Source: an uncultured Lachnospiraceae bacterium (lineage in GTDB: Bacteria; Bacillota; Clostridia; Lachnospirales; Lachnospiraceae). Taken from it: a DNA stretch of 64,000 nucleotides. Shown one piece after another: positions 44,555 through 53,108 of this stretch. Below the pieces are notes generated by a model, which ran no database searches, was not told the DNA's origin, and saw only the letters and a list, made by a program, of their open reading frames with translations. The stretch spans positions 82,095 through 146,094 of the forward strand of contig CAKRWT010000005.1 in assembly GCA_934418125.1 (NCBI GenBank), read 5' to 3'. How positions within the stretch are numbered: position 1 is the stretch's first letter; each line of letters opens with the position of its first letter. The position numbers were made by a program, and so were the translations under genes.

Positions 44555-45867
44555 TGCTTACAACCTTAAAAAATGCGTTTAAGATTAAAGAAATCAGGAA
44601 GAAGTTATTATTTACATTTGCAATGTTAGTTGTGATCCGTTTAGGGTCACAGCTTCCTGTTCCAGGTGTAGACAGAACTTATTTCGCAAACTGGTTTTCA
44701 CAGCAGACTGGTGATGCATTTAATTTCTTTGATGCTTTTACAGGTGGCTCTTTCCTTAACATGTCCATCTTGGCATTGAATATCACACCATACATCACAT
44801 CTTCCATTATTATGCAGTTGATGACGATTGCCATTCCGAAACTGGAAGAGATGCAGCGTGATGGTGCCGATGGCAGGAAGAAGATTGCATCTATTACAAG
44901 ATATGTAACAGTAGCACTTGCTCTGATTGAATCAAGTGCTATGGCAATTGGATTCGGCCGCCAGGGATTGCTGGAGACTTATAACGCAATTAACGTCATT
45001 ACCGTTATTGTTGCACTGACCGCAGGTAGTGCATTCCTGATGTGGATTGGCGAAAGAATTACAGAGAATGGAGTTGGTAATGGTATTTCCATCGTACTGA
45101 CAATCAATATTCTCTCCCGTATGCCACAGGACATTTCAAATCTGTTTGAGCAGTTTGTAATTGGCAAGTCCATTGCTAAAGGTGTTGTAGCGGCGATTAT
45201 CATTATCGCAATTATCATTTTAATGGTAGTGTTAGTTATCATCTTAAATGATGGTGTACGTAAAATTCCTGTACAGTATGCAAAGAAAGTACAGGGTAGA
45301 AAAATGGTTGGCGGACAGACAACAAACATTCCTCTGAAAGTCAATACATCTGGTGTAATTCCGGTTATTTTTGCATCTTCTTTATTCCAGATTCCGAGTA
45401 TTATCTGCACACTGTTCCATGTTAATGCAACAGGTGTATGGGCAGGAATTTTGAAAGGCATTAACTCCAACTATTGGTGTGACCCAGATAACCTGATTTA
45501 TTCCATCGGTCTGGTTGTATATATTGCATTGGTTATCTTCTTTGCATACTTCTATACATCCATTACCTTTAATCCTTTAGAGATTGCCGAGAACATGAAG
45601 AAACAGGGTGGCTTTATCCCGGGTATCAGACCTGGAAAGCCAACCAGTGATTACTTAAGCAAAGTGCTTAACTACATCATCTTCATCGGAGCAGTCGGTC
45701 TTACGATTGTATGTGTTGTACCATATTTCTTCAATGGAGTATTCGGCGCAAGCGTATCTTTCAGTGGAACAAGCCTTATCATTATCGTAAGCGTTGTTCT
45801 TGAGACAATTAAACAGATTGAATCTCAGATGCTGGTTCGTAATTACAAAGGATTTTTAAATGACTAA
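44554..45867 (+). CDS. secY: Preprotein translocase subunit SecY
   Basis: A 437-residue ten-helix membrane channel for secreted and membrane proteins. Signatures include ARLGSQLPVPGVD-type start (VIRLGSQLPVPGVDRTYF), the plug region and cytoplasmic loop C5 GFIPGIRPGKPT. Start coupled to rplO. Confidence 0.99.
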   Translation: MLTTLKNAFKIKEIRKKLLFTFAMLVVIRLGSQLPVPGVDRTYFANWFSQQTGDAFNFFDAFTGGSFLNMSILALNITPYITSSIIMQLMTIAIPKLEEMQRDGADGRKKIASITRYVTVALALIESSAMAIGFGRQGLLETYNAINVITVIVALTAGSAFLMWIGERITENGVGNGISIVLTINILSRMPQDISNLFEQFVIGKSIAKGVVAAIIIIAIIILMVVLVIILNDGVRKIPVQYAKKVQGRKMVGGQTTNIPLKVNTSGVIPVIFASSLFQIPSIICTLFHVNATGVWAGILKGINSNYWCDPDNLIYSIGLVVYIALVIFFAYFYTSITFNPLEIAENMKKQGGFIPGIRPGKPTSDYLSKVLNYIIFIGAVGLTIVCVVPYFFNGVFGASVSFSGTSLIIIVSVVLETIKQIESQMLVRNYKGFLND

Positions 45868-45881
45868 TCTATAAAAGTTAT

Positions 45882-45917
45882 GGAAGGGACGGGCAGGTAA
45901 TCTGATACGTCCCTTCC
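45882..45917 (+). other. Perfect 10-bp stem-loop between secY and adk
   Basis: GGAAGGGACG (45882-45891) and CGTCCCTTCC (45908-45917), 16-base loop. The following TTATATAC is a poor T-run, so it could be a weak terminator or processing site. Confidence 0.7.
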
Positions 45918-45946
45918 TTATATACTAAGAGAAGGGTGAGACAATA

Positions 45947-46588
45947 ATGAAGATTATTATGTTAGGTGCTCCAGGAGCAGGTAAAGGTACACAGGCTAAA
46001 ATGATAGCTGAGAAATATGGTGTTCCGCATATTTCCACAGGTGATATTTTCAGAGCCAATATTAAGAATGGTACAGAGCTTGGTATGGAAGCTAAGAAGT
46101 ATATGGATCAGGGACTTCTGGTACCGGATGAATTAACCGTAAAAATCTTACTGGACAGAGTAGCAAAGGATGACTGCAAGAATGGTTATGTTCTGGATGG
46201 TTTTCCAAGAACTATTCCGCAGGCAGAAGTATTAGACAAAGCCCTGACAGAGCTTGGTGATAAGATTGATTATGCAATTGATGTAGATGTGCCGGACGAG
46301 AATATCATTAAGAGAATGGGCGGAAGACGTGCATGCCTTTCCTGCGGCGCAACCTATCACATCGAACATGTACCACCGAAAAAAGAGGGTATCTGCGATA
46401 AGTGTGGTTCCGAACTGGTACTTCGTGATGATGACAAGCCAGAGACCGTAAAGAATCGTCTGAATGTATATCATGAGCAGACACAGCCACTGATTGATTT
46501 TTACACCAGAAAAGGTGTTCTTAAGACAGTGGATGGTACTGTCGATATGAAAGATGTATTTGCAGCAATTGTGGCAATCTTAGGCTAA
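45947..46588 (+). CDS. adk: Adenylate kinase, zinc-lid type
   Basis: A 213-residue kinase interconverting AMP + ATP and 2 ADP. P-loop GAPGAGKGT at residues 7-15; LID domain carries two CxxC pairs (CLSCG near 130 and CDKCGS near 150), the zinc form usual in Firmicutes. LDGFPRT is the AMP-binding motif. Confidence 0.99.
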   Translation: MKIIMLGAPGAGKGTQAKMIAEKYGVPHISTGDIFRANIKNGTELGMEAKKYMDQGLLVPDELTVKILLDRVAKDDCKNGYVLDGFPRTIPQAEVLDKALTELGDKIDYAIDVDVPDENIIKRMGGRRACLSCGATYHIEHVPPKKEGICDKCGSELVLRDDDKPETVKNRLNVYHEQTQPLIDFYTRKGVLKTVDGTVDMKDVFAAIVAILG

Positions 46589-46624
46589 GGATAGAGAAAA
46601 GAAATGAAAATGGCGGAAAGCGGG

Positions 46625-46651
46625 AGAATGAAAACTGCTTTTCGTCATTCT
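46625..46651 (+). other. Stem-loop between adk and map
   Basis: AGAATGA (46625-46631) and TCATTCT (46645-46651) with further A/T pairing inside; no T-run. Confidence 0.5.
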
Positions 46652-46670
46652 AAGTGAAAGAGGTAGCGAA

Positions 46671-47426
46671 ATGGCTGTTACAATCAAATCAGAGAAAGAA
46701 ATTGAACTTATGAGGGAAGCGGGACGGCGATTAAGCATTGTTCACGAAGAACTTGCAAAGATAGTCAGACCCGGTATATCGACTAAGGATATTGACAGAG
46801 AGTGTGAGAAGATTATCAGAGGTTTTGATTGTATACCGAATTTCCTTCATTATCAGGGATATCCGGCAAGTGTCTGCGTATCCGTCAATGAAGAGGTTGT
46901 ACATGGGATTCCACGGGAAGACCATATAATTAAAGAAGGTGACATCGTCAGCCTGGATACTGGTCTTATTTATAAAGGATATCATTCTGATGCGGCAAGA
47001 ACCCATGCAGTAGGGCAGGTCAGCCAGGAAGTGCAGCAGCTGATGGATGTGACAAAGCAAAGCTTTTTTGAAGGAATTAAAATGGCAAAAGCTGGCAATC
47101 ATTTATATGATATCTCTAATGCCATTGATGCTTATATCAGACCTTATGGTTATGGAATCGTAAGAAGCCTGGTTGGTCACGGAATCGGTACCCATCTGCA
47201 TGAAGACCCACAGATACCGAATTTTGCGCAGAGAAGAAAAGGATTGCGGTTACAGCCGGGTATGACACTGGCAATTGAACCTATGGTAAACATGGGAACA
47301 GCTGAGGTGGAATGGCTGGATGATGACTGGACCGTTATTGCAGCAGACCATTCCATGTCTGCTCATTATGAAAATACTATACTGATTACAGATGGGGAAC
47401 CGGAAATATTAACTTTGGCAGAATAA
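46671..47426 (+). CDS. map: Methionine aminopeptidase, type I
   Basis: A 251-residue metalloenzyme removing initiator Met. Conserved segments: EEVVHGIP (substrate His), SLDTGLIYKGYHSDAAR (two Asp ligands), GHGIGTHLHEDP (His ligand) and LAIEPMVNMG and YENTILIT (Glu ligands). Confidence 0.98.
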   Translation: MAVTIKSEKEIELMREAGRRLSIVHEELAKIVRPGISTKDIDRECEKIIRGFDCIPNFLHYQGYPASVCVSVNEEVVHGIPREDHIIKEGDIVSLDTGLIYKGYHSDAARTHAVGQVSQEVQQLMDVTKQSFFEGIKMAKAGNHLYDISNAIDAYIRPYGYGIVRSLVGHGIGTHLHEDPQIPNFAQRRKGLRLQPGMTLAIEPMVNMGTAEVEWLDDDWTVIAADHSMSAHYENTILITDGEPEILTLAE

Positions 47427-47454
47427 ATGGTTACAACAAAACGGGAGGCACATT

Positions 47455-47706
47455 ATGGTAGGAATGTTTGCGACCGCAAAAGCGGGACATGACAAAGACA
47501 AACTATATGTCATAATGCGGGAAGATGAGGAATATGTATATTTAGTTGATGGCAGAATCCGTACCATGGATAAGCCCAAGAAAAAGAACAAAAAGCATAT
47601 TCAGATTATCACGAAAAAAAGTCCTGCTTTGGAACAGAATCAGTGGAATGATTTGATGATAAAACGAATTCTGAAGGAATATCAGAAATCGAAAGAAAAA
47701 TCTTGA
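47455..47706 (+). CDS. KOW-domain RNA-binding protein (L14e-like)
   Basis: An 83-residue basic protein commonly found between map and infA in Clostridia. The N-terminal part GMFATAKAGHDKDKLYVIM resembles a KOW/L14e fold, followed by a Lys-rich linker (KPKKKNKKHI). GGGAGG precedes the ATG. Likely binds RNA or the ribosome; its function is not established. Confidence 0.85.
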   Translation: MVGMFATAKAGHDKDKLYVIMREDEEYVYLVDGRIRTMDKPKKKNKKHIQIITKKSPALEQNQWNDLMIKRILKEYQKSKEKS

Positions 47707-47782
47707 CAAGAAAGATAAGGAAACTTTATCTTATATAGGAACCTACATGAAACAGTAGTGACATGCAAAGAGGAGGAAACAG

Positions 47783-48001
47783 ATGTCAAAAGCCGATGTA
47801 ATTGAAATCGAGGGAACTGTAATTGAAAAGTTACCTAATACTATGTTCCAGGTTGAGTTAGAGAACGGACACGTAGTATTAGCTCACATAAGTGGTAAGC
47901 TGCGTCAGAATTTCATTCGTATCTTACCTGGTGATAAAGTAACTTTAGAGTTATCACCTTACGATCTGTCCAAGGGAAGAATTATCTGGAGAGATAAATA
48001 A
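47783..48001 (+). CDS. infA: Translation initiation factor IF-1
   Basis: A 72-residue S1-fold factor occupying the A site during initiation. [20 protein letters not shown] and [16 protein letters not shown] are diagnostic. AGGAGG precedes the ATG. Confidence 0.99.
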   Translation: MSKADVIEIEGTVIEKLPNTMFQVELENGHVVLAHISGKLRQNFIRILPGDKVTLELSPYDLSKGRIIWRDK

Positions 48002-48050
48002 GAAGAAATTAGATTCTGGATTATTTCCTGAAGAAAGATTGGAAAAGGTC

Positions 48051-48079
48051 TTGCCAAATGGCAAATGTGATGCTATAAT
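48051..48079 (+). promoter_or_regulatory. Internal promoter before rpmJ
   Basis: TTGCCA (48051-48056), 17-base spacer, extended -10 TGcTATAAT (hexamer 48074-48079). The -35 lies in a dyad TTGCCA-aa-TGGCAA (48051-48064). It would allow rpmJ, S13, S11, S4, rpoA and L17 to be made independently of the upstream operon. Confidence 0.75.
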
Positions 48080-48112
48080 GTAAGACGGTCTTTTTTGAAA
48101 GGAGGGTTTGAG

Positions 48113-48226
48113 ATGAAAGTTAGATCATCCGTAAAACCGATTTGCGAAAAATGCAAAGTAATTAAAAGAAAAGGAAAGATCAGAATTATCTGTGAAAATC
48201 CAAAACACAAACAGGTACAAGGTTAA
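48113..48226 (+). CDS. rpmJ: 50S ribosomal protein L36
   Basis: A 37-residue L36. [20 protein letters not shown] carries two of the zinc cysteines, the third Cys and the His follow in [10 protein letters not shown]. It is the zinc-binding (C+) form. AAAGGAGGG is 8-9 bases before the ATG. Confidence 0.98.
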   Translation: MKVRSSVKPICEKCKVIKRKGKIRIICENPKHKQVQG

Positions 48227-48476
48227 TCCCCGAACAATCTAAGCTTTAAGAGGGGTTCTTGTCCAACTGATTATGAGCGGCTGCAGTACCGTTCTTTTTC
48301 TGGTTAGAAGAAGAGGCGTACTGATTATAATAGATGGAAGAGCCTATGGGAGATAACTTTTTGATACCAACCAGTGTGTTTGGAAAGGTCGGATATTTTG
48401 GTCCGATTGGGTAGAGACTGCCCCAATCAATTAGTATCAGATGCATGAAAATGCAAAGAAAATGGAGGAAACGTAA
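48227..48476 (+). ncRNA. Structured leader between rpmJ and rpsM
   Basis: A 250-base gap without a gene. It has hairpins GGTCGGA/TCCGATT (about 48388-48407, with one wobble) and GATTGGG/CCCAATC (48405-48411, 48422-48428), which compete with each other. TGATAC (48362-48367) could pair with GTATCA (48434-48439), closing the region. A TATAAT at 48326-48331 lacks a good -35. Position matches alpha-operon autoregulation by S4 in other bacteria; ligand here unknown. Confidence 0.5.
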
Positions 48477-48845
48477 ATGGCTCGTATTGCAGGTGTTGAC
48501 TTACCTAGAGAAAAACGTGTAGAAATTGGTTTGACTTATATCTACGGTATCGGTAGAGTAAGTGCAAGCAAAATTCTGGAGGCAGCTAATGTTAACCCAG
48601 ATACTCGTGTCAGAGAATTAACTGATGACGAAGTTAAGAGACTTGCTGAGGTAATCGACAAAGATTACACAGTAGAAGGTGATTTGAGAAGAGAGATTGC
48701 TCTGAATATCAAACGTCTTCAGGAAATCGGATGCTACAGAGGTATCCGTCATAGAAAAGGACTTCCGGTTCGTGGTCAGAAGACTAAGACAAATGCAAGA
48801 ACCAGAAAAGGTCCTAAGAGAACTGTTGCAAACAAGAAGAAATAA
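48477..48845 (+). CDS. rpsM: 30S ribosomal protein S13
   Basis: A 122-residue S13 of the subunit bridge in the head. [20 protein letters not shown] and [20 protein letters not shown] are diagnostic. GGAGG precedes the ATG. Confidence 0.99.
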   Translation: MARIAGVDLPREKRVEIGLTYIYGIGRVSASKILEAANVNPDTRVRELTDDEVKRLAEVIDKDYTVEGDLRREIALNIKRLQEIGCYRGIRHRKGLPVRGQKTKTNARTRKGPKRTVANKKK

Positions 48846-48895
48846 GTTTAAGAAACAAAGTTGTTAATTATTATCAGAAAGTAGGTTAGTTTATT

Positions 48896-49291
48896 ATGGC
48901 TAAAAAAGTTGCAAAAAAAGTAACAAAAAAGCGTGTAAAGAAAAACGTTGAACATGGACAGGCACATATTCAGTCTTCTTTTAACAATACAATTGTTACC
49001 TTAACAGATAGCGAAGGTAATGCTTTAAGCTGGGCTAGTGCAGGTGGTCTTGGTTTTAGAGGTTCAAGGAAATCTACTCCATATGCAGCACAGATGGCTG
49101 CAGAAACAGCTACAAAGGCTGCTTTAATTCATGGTTTAAAGACAGTAGACGTTATGGTTAAAGGACCTGGTTCAGGTCGTGAGGCTGCTATCCGTGCATT
49201 ACAGGCATGTGGTCTTGAAGTTACAAGTATCCGTGACGTAACTCCGGTACCTCACAATGGATGCCGTCCTCCTAAGAGACGTCGTGTATAG
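48896..49291 (+). CDS. rpsK: 30S ribosomal protein S11
   Basis: A 131-residue S11 near the mRNA exit on the platform. Lys-rich N-terminus, then [20 protein letters not shown] and the C-terminal [12 protein letters not shown]. Confidence 0.99.
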   Translation: MAKKVAKKVTKKRVKKNVEHGQAHIQSSFNNTIVTLTDSEGNALSWASAGGLGFRGSRKSTPYAAQMAAETATKAALIHGLKTVDVMVKGPGSGREAAIRALQACGLEVTSIRDVTPVPHNGCRPPKRRRV

Positions 49292-49377
49292 TCTGATTAT
49301 TTATCAGCAGCAACCCAAATACTTGGAAGAAGGCGCGTAAGCGTTGTAAACAAAATGAAAAGAGAGGAGCCAAAACA

Positions 49378-49971
49378 ATGGCAGTAAACAGAGTCCCTGT
49401 ATTAAAAAGATGCAGATCACTTGATTTAGACCCTATTTATTTAGGATATGACAAAAAATCCAACAGAACATCCGCAAGAGCTGGTAAGAAAATAAGCGAG
49501 TACGGACTTCAGTTGAGAGAGAAACAGAAAGCTAAATTCATCTACGGTGTATTAGAGAAGCCTTTCAGAAACTATTATGAGAAAGCTGATAGAATGAAAG
49601 GTATGACTGGTGAGAACCTGATGGTTCTGTTAGAGAGCAGACTGGACAGCGTAGTTTTCAGAATGGGTTTTGCAAGAACAAGAAGAGAAGCAAGACAGAT
49701 TGTTGGTCACAAGCACTTCCTTGTAAATGGCAAGGCAGTAAACATCCCTTCTTACTTAATCAAAGCAGGTGATGTAATCGAGGTCAGAGAGAAATCCAAA
49801 TCTTTACAGAGATACAAAGATATCCTTGAGGTTACAGGCGGAAGACTTGTTCCAGAATGGATTGATGTAGACCAGGAAGCATTAAAAGGAACTGTTAAAT
49901 ATCTTCCTACAAGAGAAATGATTGATGTTCCTGTAAACGAAATGCTTATCGTCGAGTTATACTCCAAGTAG
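49378..49971 (+). CDS. rpsD: 30S ribosomal protein S4
   Basis: A 197-residue S4, a primary 16S-binding protein. The N-terminal zinc cysteine set is absent (single Cys in [10 protein letters not shown]), and the S4 RNA-binding domain is at ~90-150 ([20 protein letters not shown]). In Bacillus S4 represses its own gene. Confidence 0.98.
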   Translation: MAVNRVPVLKRCRSLDLDPIYLGYDKKSNRTSARAGKKISEYGLQLREKQKAKFIYGVLEKPFRNYYEKADRMKGMTGENLMVLLESRLDSVVFRMGFARTRREARQIVGHKHFLVNGKAVNIPSYLIKAGDVIEVREKSKSLQRYKDILEVTGGRLVPEWIDVDQEALKGTVKYLPTREMIDVPVNEMLIVELYSK

Positions 49972-50010
49972 GCATAGCATTTAAACATGTTCGTAAAGGA
50001 GGGTATTTGA

Positions 50011-50970
50011 GTGTTCGATTTTGAGAGACCAAATATTGAGGTAGTAGAAATCTCAGAAGACAAGAAGTATGGTAAATTCGTAGTAGAGCCTTTGGAAAGA
50101 GGCTACGGCATTACCCTTGGTAATTCTCTTAGAAGAATTATGCTTTCATCTCTGCCAGGCGCAGCAGTAAGCCAGGTAAAGATTGAAGGTGTATTACATG
50201 AGTTCAGCTCCATTCCTGGTGTCAAGGAAGATGTTACTGAGATTATCATGAACATCAAGAGCCTTGCAATTAAGAATAGCAGTGATACAAACGAACCTAA
50301 GACAGCATACATTGAGTATGAAGGCGAAGGAATCGTAAGAGCATCTGATATTCAGGCAGACCAGGATATTGAAATTCTGAATCCTGATTTAGTCATTGCA
50401 ACATTAAGTGGCAAAGATACTAAGTTATACATGGAATTAACCATTACAAAGGGTAGAGGCTACGTAAGTTCTGACAAAAACAAAACAGAAGATTTACCAA
50501 TCGGTGTCATTGCAATAGACTCAATCTATACACCTGTTGAAAGAGTCAATGTAACCGTTGAGAACACACGTGTTGGTCAGATTACCGATTACGACAAGCT
50601 GACACTTGACGTGAATACAAATGGAACACTGGTTCCTGATGAAGCGGTTAGTTTGGCTGCTAAAGTACTGAGCGAACATTTAAGCCTTTTCATCGACTTA
50701 TCCGAAAATGCTAAGACTGCAGAAGTTATGGTAGAAAAGGAAGACGACGAGAAAGAAAAAGTATTGGAAATGAGCATTGACGAATTAGAGTTATCTGTTC
50801 GTTCCTATAACTGCTTAAAGAGAGCTGGTATCAATACAGTTGAAGAATTAACAAACAAGACATCTGAAGACATGATGAAGGTTCGTAACCTTGGACGTAA
50901 GTCTTTAGAAGAGGTACTTGCAAAGTTAAAAGAGTTAGGTTTACAGCTGAATCCAAGCGACGAAGCTTAA
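50011..50970 (+). CDS. rpoA: RNA polymerase alpha subunit
   Basis: A 319-residue alpha subunit. N-terminal assembly domain ([20 protein letters not shown]) and C-terminal helix-hairpin-helix domain ([30 protein letters not shown]) that contacts UP elements and activators. Start is GTG 50011 with AAAGGAGG upstream. Confidence 0.99.
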   Translation: MFDFERPNIEVVEISEDKKYGKFVVEPLERGYGITLGNSLRRIMLSSLPGAAVSQVKIEGVLHEFSSIPGVKEDVTEIIMNIKSLAIKNSSDTNEPKTAYIEYEGEGIVRASDIQADQDIEILNPDLVIATLSGKDTKLYMELTITKGRGYVSSDKNKTEDLPIGVIAIDSIYTPVERVNVTVENTRVGQITDYDKLTLDVNTNGTLVPDEAVSLAAKVLSEHLSLFIDLSENAKTAEVMVEKEDDEKEKVLEMSIDELELSVRSYNCLKRAGINTVEELTNKTSEDMMKVRNLGRKSLEEVLAKLKELGLQLNPSDEA

Positions 50971-51119
50971 GAACATAAAAGACACAGGAGATAAGTCCAA
51001 AAGGCACTGCTGTGTCAACTCATGAATGGAACTATTAACGCATTCGGTAAGTAAGTCCAAAGAGCGTGGCCGGATGTACCATGGCGGGAGAGAACTCCCC
51101 AGTGAGAAAGGAGCCTATT
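50971..51119 (+). other. Structured gap between rpoA and rplQ
   Basis: 149 bases with a hairpin GACACAG/CTGTGTC (50981-50987, 51010-51016). AAGTCCAAA occurs twice at about 50993 and 51054. A GGGAGA/TCTCCC-like element lies close to the ribosome binding site. May control L17 synthesis. Confidence 0.45.
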
Positions 51120-51656
51120 ATGGCAAAATACAGAAAACTTGGCAGAACATCTGACCAGAGAAAAGCATTGCTGAGAAGTCAGGTAACAGCACTTCTTCAC
51201 AATGGTAAAATCGTTACCACAGAAGCAAAGGCAAAAGAAGTTCGTAAGATTGCAGAAGGACTGATTGCACTTGCAGTAAAAGAAAAAGATAACTTCGAAA
51301 CCATTAAAGTAGAAGCTAAAGTAGCTCGTAAAGACAAAGATGGTAAGAGAGTAAAAGAAGTAGTAGATGGCAAGAAAGTTACTGTATATGATACAGTAGA
51401 AAAAGAAATCAAGAAAGATATGCCATCCAGATTACATGCCAGAAGACAGATGTTAAAGGTATTATATCCTGTGACAGAAGTTCCTACTACAGCAGCTGGC
51501 AAGAAGAAAGCTACCAAGGAAGTTGACTTAGTAGCAAAACTCTTCGATGAGTACGGTGCTAAATATGCAAGCCGTAATGGTGGTTACACAAGAATCGTTA
51601 AGATTGGACCTCGTAAAGGTGATGCAGCTATGGAAGTTGTACTTGAGTTAGTATAG
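51120..51656 (+). CDS. rplQ: 50S ribosomal protein L17, extended form
   Basis: A 178-residue L17, about 50 residues longer than the E. coli protein. The N-terminal core is normal (KYRKLGRTSDQRKALLRSQV), while an internal Lys-rich insert (~60-105, ARKDKDGKRVKEVVDGKKV) and an Ala/Lys stretch near 125 are extra. The C-terminal GGYTRIVKIGPRKGDAA is standard. ATG 51120 fits GGAG upstream; an in-frame start at 51066 would add unrelated sequence. Confidence 0.97.
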   Translation: MAKYRKLGRTSDQRKALLRSQVTALLHNGKIVTTEAKAKEVRKIAEGLIALAVKEKDNFETIKVEAKVARKDKDGKRVKEVVDGKKVTVYDTVEKEIKKDMPSRLHARRQMLKVLYPVTEVPTTAAGKKKATKEVDLVAKLFDEYGAKYASRNGGYTRIVKIGPRKGDAAMEVVLELV

Positions 51657-51702
51657 GAACAGAGCTGTCCGATAACAAAGGCTTCATGAAAATTTATCAT
51701 AC

Positions 51703-51740
51703 AAAAAACCGACACTCCTTCGTGGGTGCCGGTTTTTTGC
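51703..51740 (+). terminator. Bidirectional intrinsic terminator after rplQ
   Basis: AAAAAACCG (51703-51711) pairs with CGGTTTTTT (51730-51738), with inner CAC/GTG pairing. The A-run on the left serves as T-run for the convergent M15 peptidase gene, so it works for both strands. Confidence 0.9.
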
Positions 51741-51751
51741 TTTTATTCCAG

Positions 51752-52786
51752 TCAGTCGATTGCTTTCTGGAAATGCTGGTAGTCTTTGCAGGAATTCCAG
51801 TCCCCACCCCAGGTAAAACCATGTTCTTTAAAGAGACGGTAGCATAAATCAGATTCATCAATTTTATAGGCGAAGCTCTGGCTTCTGTCAGCGTAGATTT
51901 CACTGCCGGCAGGAGAAATATAAGTTTCACCGGTTCCGTTTTTATTAAATACCACGTAGGGGTTGTAGAAGGGATTGATATCAATGGCCAGTCCATAAGC
52001 ATGCTTGGAAAGGCTGGTTGTGCCATCTACTACACGATAGTTAAAGCAGGAAGTATTATTTTCCATCATGGAGAGGGTATCGTCTCCGTCATATTCATCA
52101 ATCAGGCGAATCTGTTCTATCTGGTAGTCATTTTGGTACAACTCATAGAAAATTTCTACCATGTCCTGTGCAATTTCCTTATTGCAGATAAGTTCGCCAT
52201 CCTGTTCTTTTCCATCAAAATCAAGATAAGTAACACGTACATAACGCAAGTCCTCATAAGGGACGGTACAGCCGGCTTCCGGATAGCTGATTCCGGTGAT
52301 GCGGGCTTTGATAGTGTCGTCTAAAGGCTCGTAGGAAAAGCCGGGCTGATAAGTAATGCGGTCTGGATTGTCAGTCATGTCTGTCTGCTCCTTGGATTCT
52401 TCTTGTTTAGTATATGCGCTTTCCGAGGTTGTGTCTTCGTTTTTTGCCGGAACAGTTTTGGCTTCATTGCCTGTTTTGGCTTCATCGCCTGTTTTGGCTT
52501 CATCGCCTGTTTTGTCTGTGTTCTGGGAGCCGCCCGTTTCTTCCGCTGAAATGCTGTCATCTACTGTGGTGGTATCTGTCCCAGCTTCTTGTGTACTGCC
52601 ATAAGCTGCTTCCGGGTTATTCCTGGCGTATTCGGACAGGGTTTCCGAATCGGTCAGATAGCGGGCAAGGAAGCCACAGATAAGAACCAGTGCAAGCAGG
52701 AATAAAAAAGGGGGACCGGCCTGTTTTAGCAGTTGGTTTCGACAGGGGAGTTTCCCGCCGGTTTTCGGAGAGTGATTCTGTGTCAT
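51752..52786 (-). CDS. M15-family D-Ala-D-Ala carboxypeptidase-like membrane protein
   Basis: A 344-residue protein with one N-terminal membrane helix (~25-43, PPFLFLLALVLICGFLA), a long Thr/Glu/Lys-rich linker (~50-140) and a zinc peptidase domain (~190-344). Zinc and catalytic residues are in SLSKHAYGLAIDINP (His, Asp), GFTWGGDW and DYQHFQK (His). Probably trims cell-wall peptides outside the membrane. ATG 52786 follows AGAAATGAGG; the ATG inside that site (52798) is rejected. It splits the usual rplQ-ecfA1 junction on the opposite strand. Confidence 0.88.
   Translation of the reverse strand: MTQNHSPKTGGKLPCRNQLLKQAGPPFLFLLALVLICGFLARYLTDSETLSEYARNNPEAAYGSTQEAGTDTTTVDDSISAEETGGSQNTDKTGDEAKTGDEAKTGNEAKTVPAKNEDTTSESAYTKQEESKEQTDMTDNPDRITYQPGFSYEPLDDTIKARITGISYPEAGCTVPYEDLRYVRVTYLDFDGKEQDGELICNKEIAQDMVEIFYELYQNDYQIEQIRLIDEYDGDDTLSMMENNTSCFNYRVVDGTTSLSKHAYGLAIDINPFYNPYVVFNKNGTGETYISPAGSEIYADRSQSFAYKIDESDLCYRLFKEHGFTWGGDWNSCKDYQHFQKAID
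52455..52514 (-). repeat. 18-bp tandem repeat in the M15 linker
   Basis: Three copies of an 18-bp unit (52455-52472, 52473-52490, 52491-52508; one variant base) plus a partial copy. They encode a TGDEAK-type six-residue repeat in the wall-spanning linker. Confidence 0.9.
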
Positions 52787-52834
52787 GTTAATCCTCATTT
52801 CTGTGCACGCGCTTAGCGCATGCCGGGTTTGTGC
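52787..52834 (-). promoter_or_regulatory. Shared leader module, copy 3 (before M15 gene)
   Basis: On the minus strand: ACAAACCCGGCATGCGC, TAA, GCGCGTGC, ACAGAAATGAGGATT, then the start codon. GCATGCGC and GCGCGTGC form a hairpin with one G-U pair. An extended -10 TGaTATACT lies further upstream (52847-52852). Confidence 0.65.
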
Positions 52835-52850
52835 TAGTCTGAAAATAGTA

Positions 52851-53001
52851 TATCACATGTTACTGTGCACAGATAGTATTCCGCGAGGTGTTTTGCAAAG
52901 CAAAATCCCGAGAATCGCAAGTGCCAAATGCAATTTATTGCATTTGTGTACATAGATTATTGCTGGAACGAGGGATGAGTGAACAGCAATTATCACATGT
53001 T
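52851..53001. repeat. MITE-like element flanked by 11-bp direct repeats
   Basis: TATCACATGTT occurs at 52851-52861 and again at 52991-53001, exactly 140 bases apart. The ~129 bases between have imperfect inverted ends (CTGTGCAC near the left, GTGAACAG at the right). Inner hairpins are GTTTTGC/GCAAAAT around 52892-52909, CAAATGCAAT/ATTGCATTTG (52925-52946) and ATTGCTG/CAGCAAT (about 52959-52990). No gene inside. Confidence 0.5.
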
Positions 53002-53028
53002 GCATATTTCTCCTATGCTAGAATTTCC

Positions 53029-53057
53029 TTGTATTTTCCAATGTAATCTAGTAAAAT
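53029..53057 (+). promoter_or_regulatory. Promoter of the ECF operon
   Basis: TTGTAT (53029-53034), 17-base spacer, TAAAAT (53052-53057), 52 bases before ATG 53109. Confidence 0.65.
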
Positions 53058-53108
53058 AAGCGTTGATGTAGCATATTGTAAACTATGTTACCGAAAAGGA
53101 TGACAATA

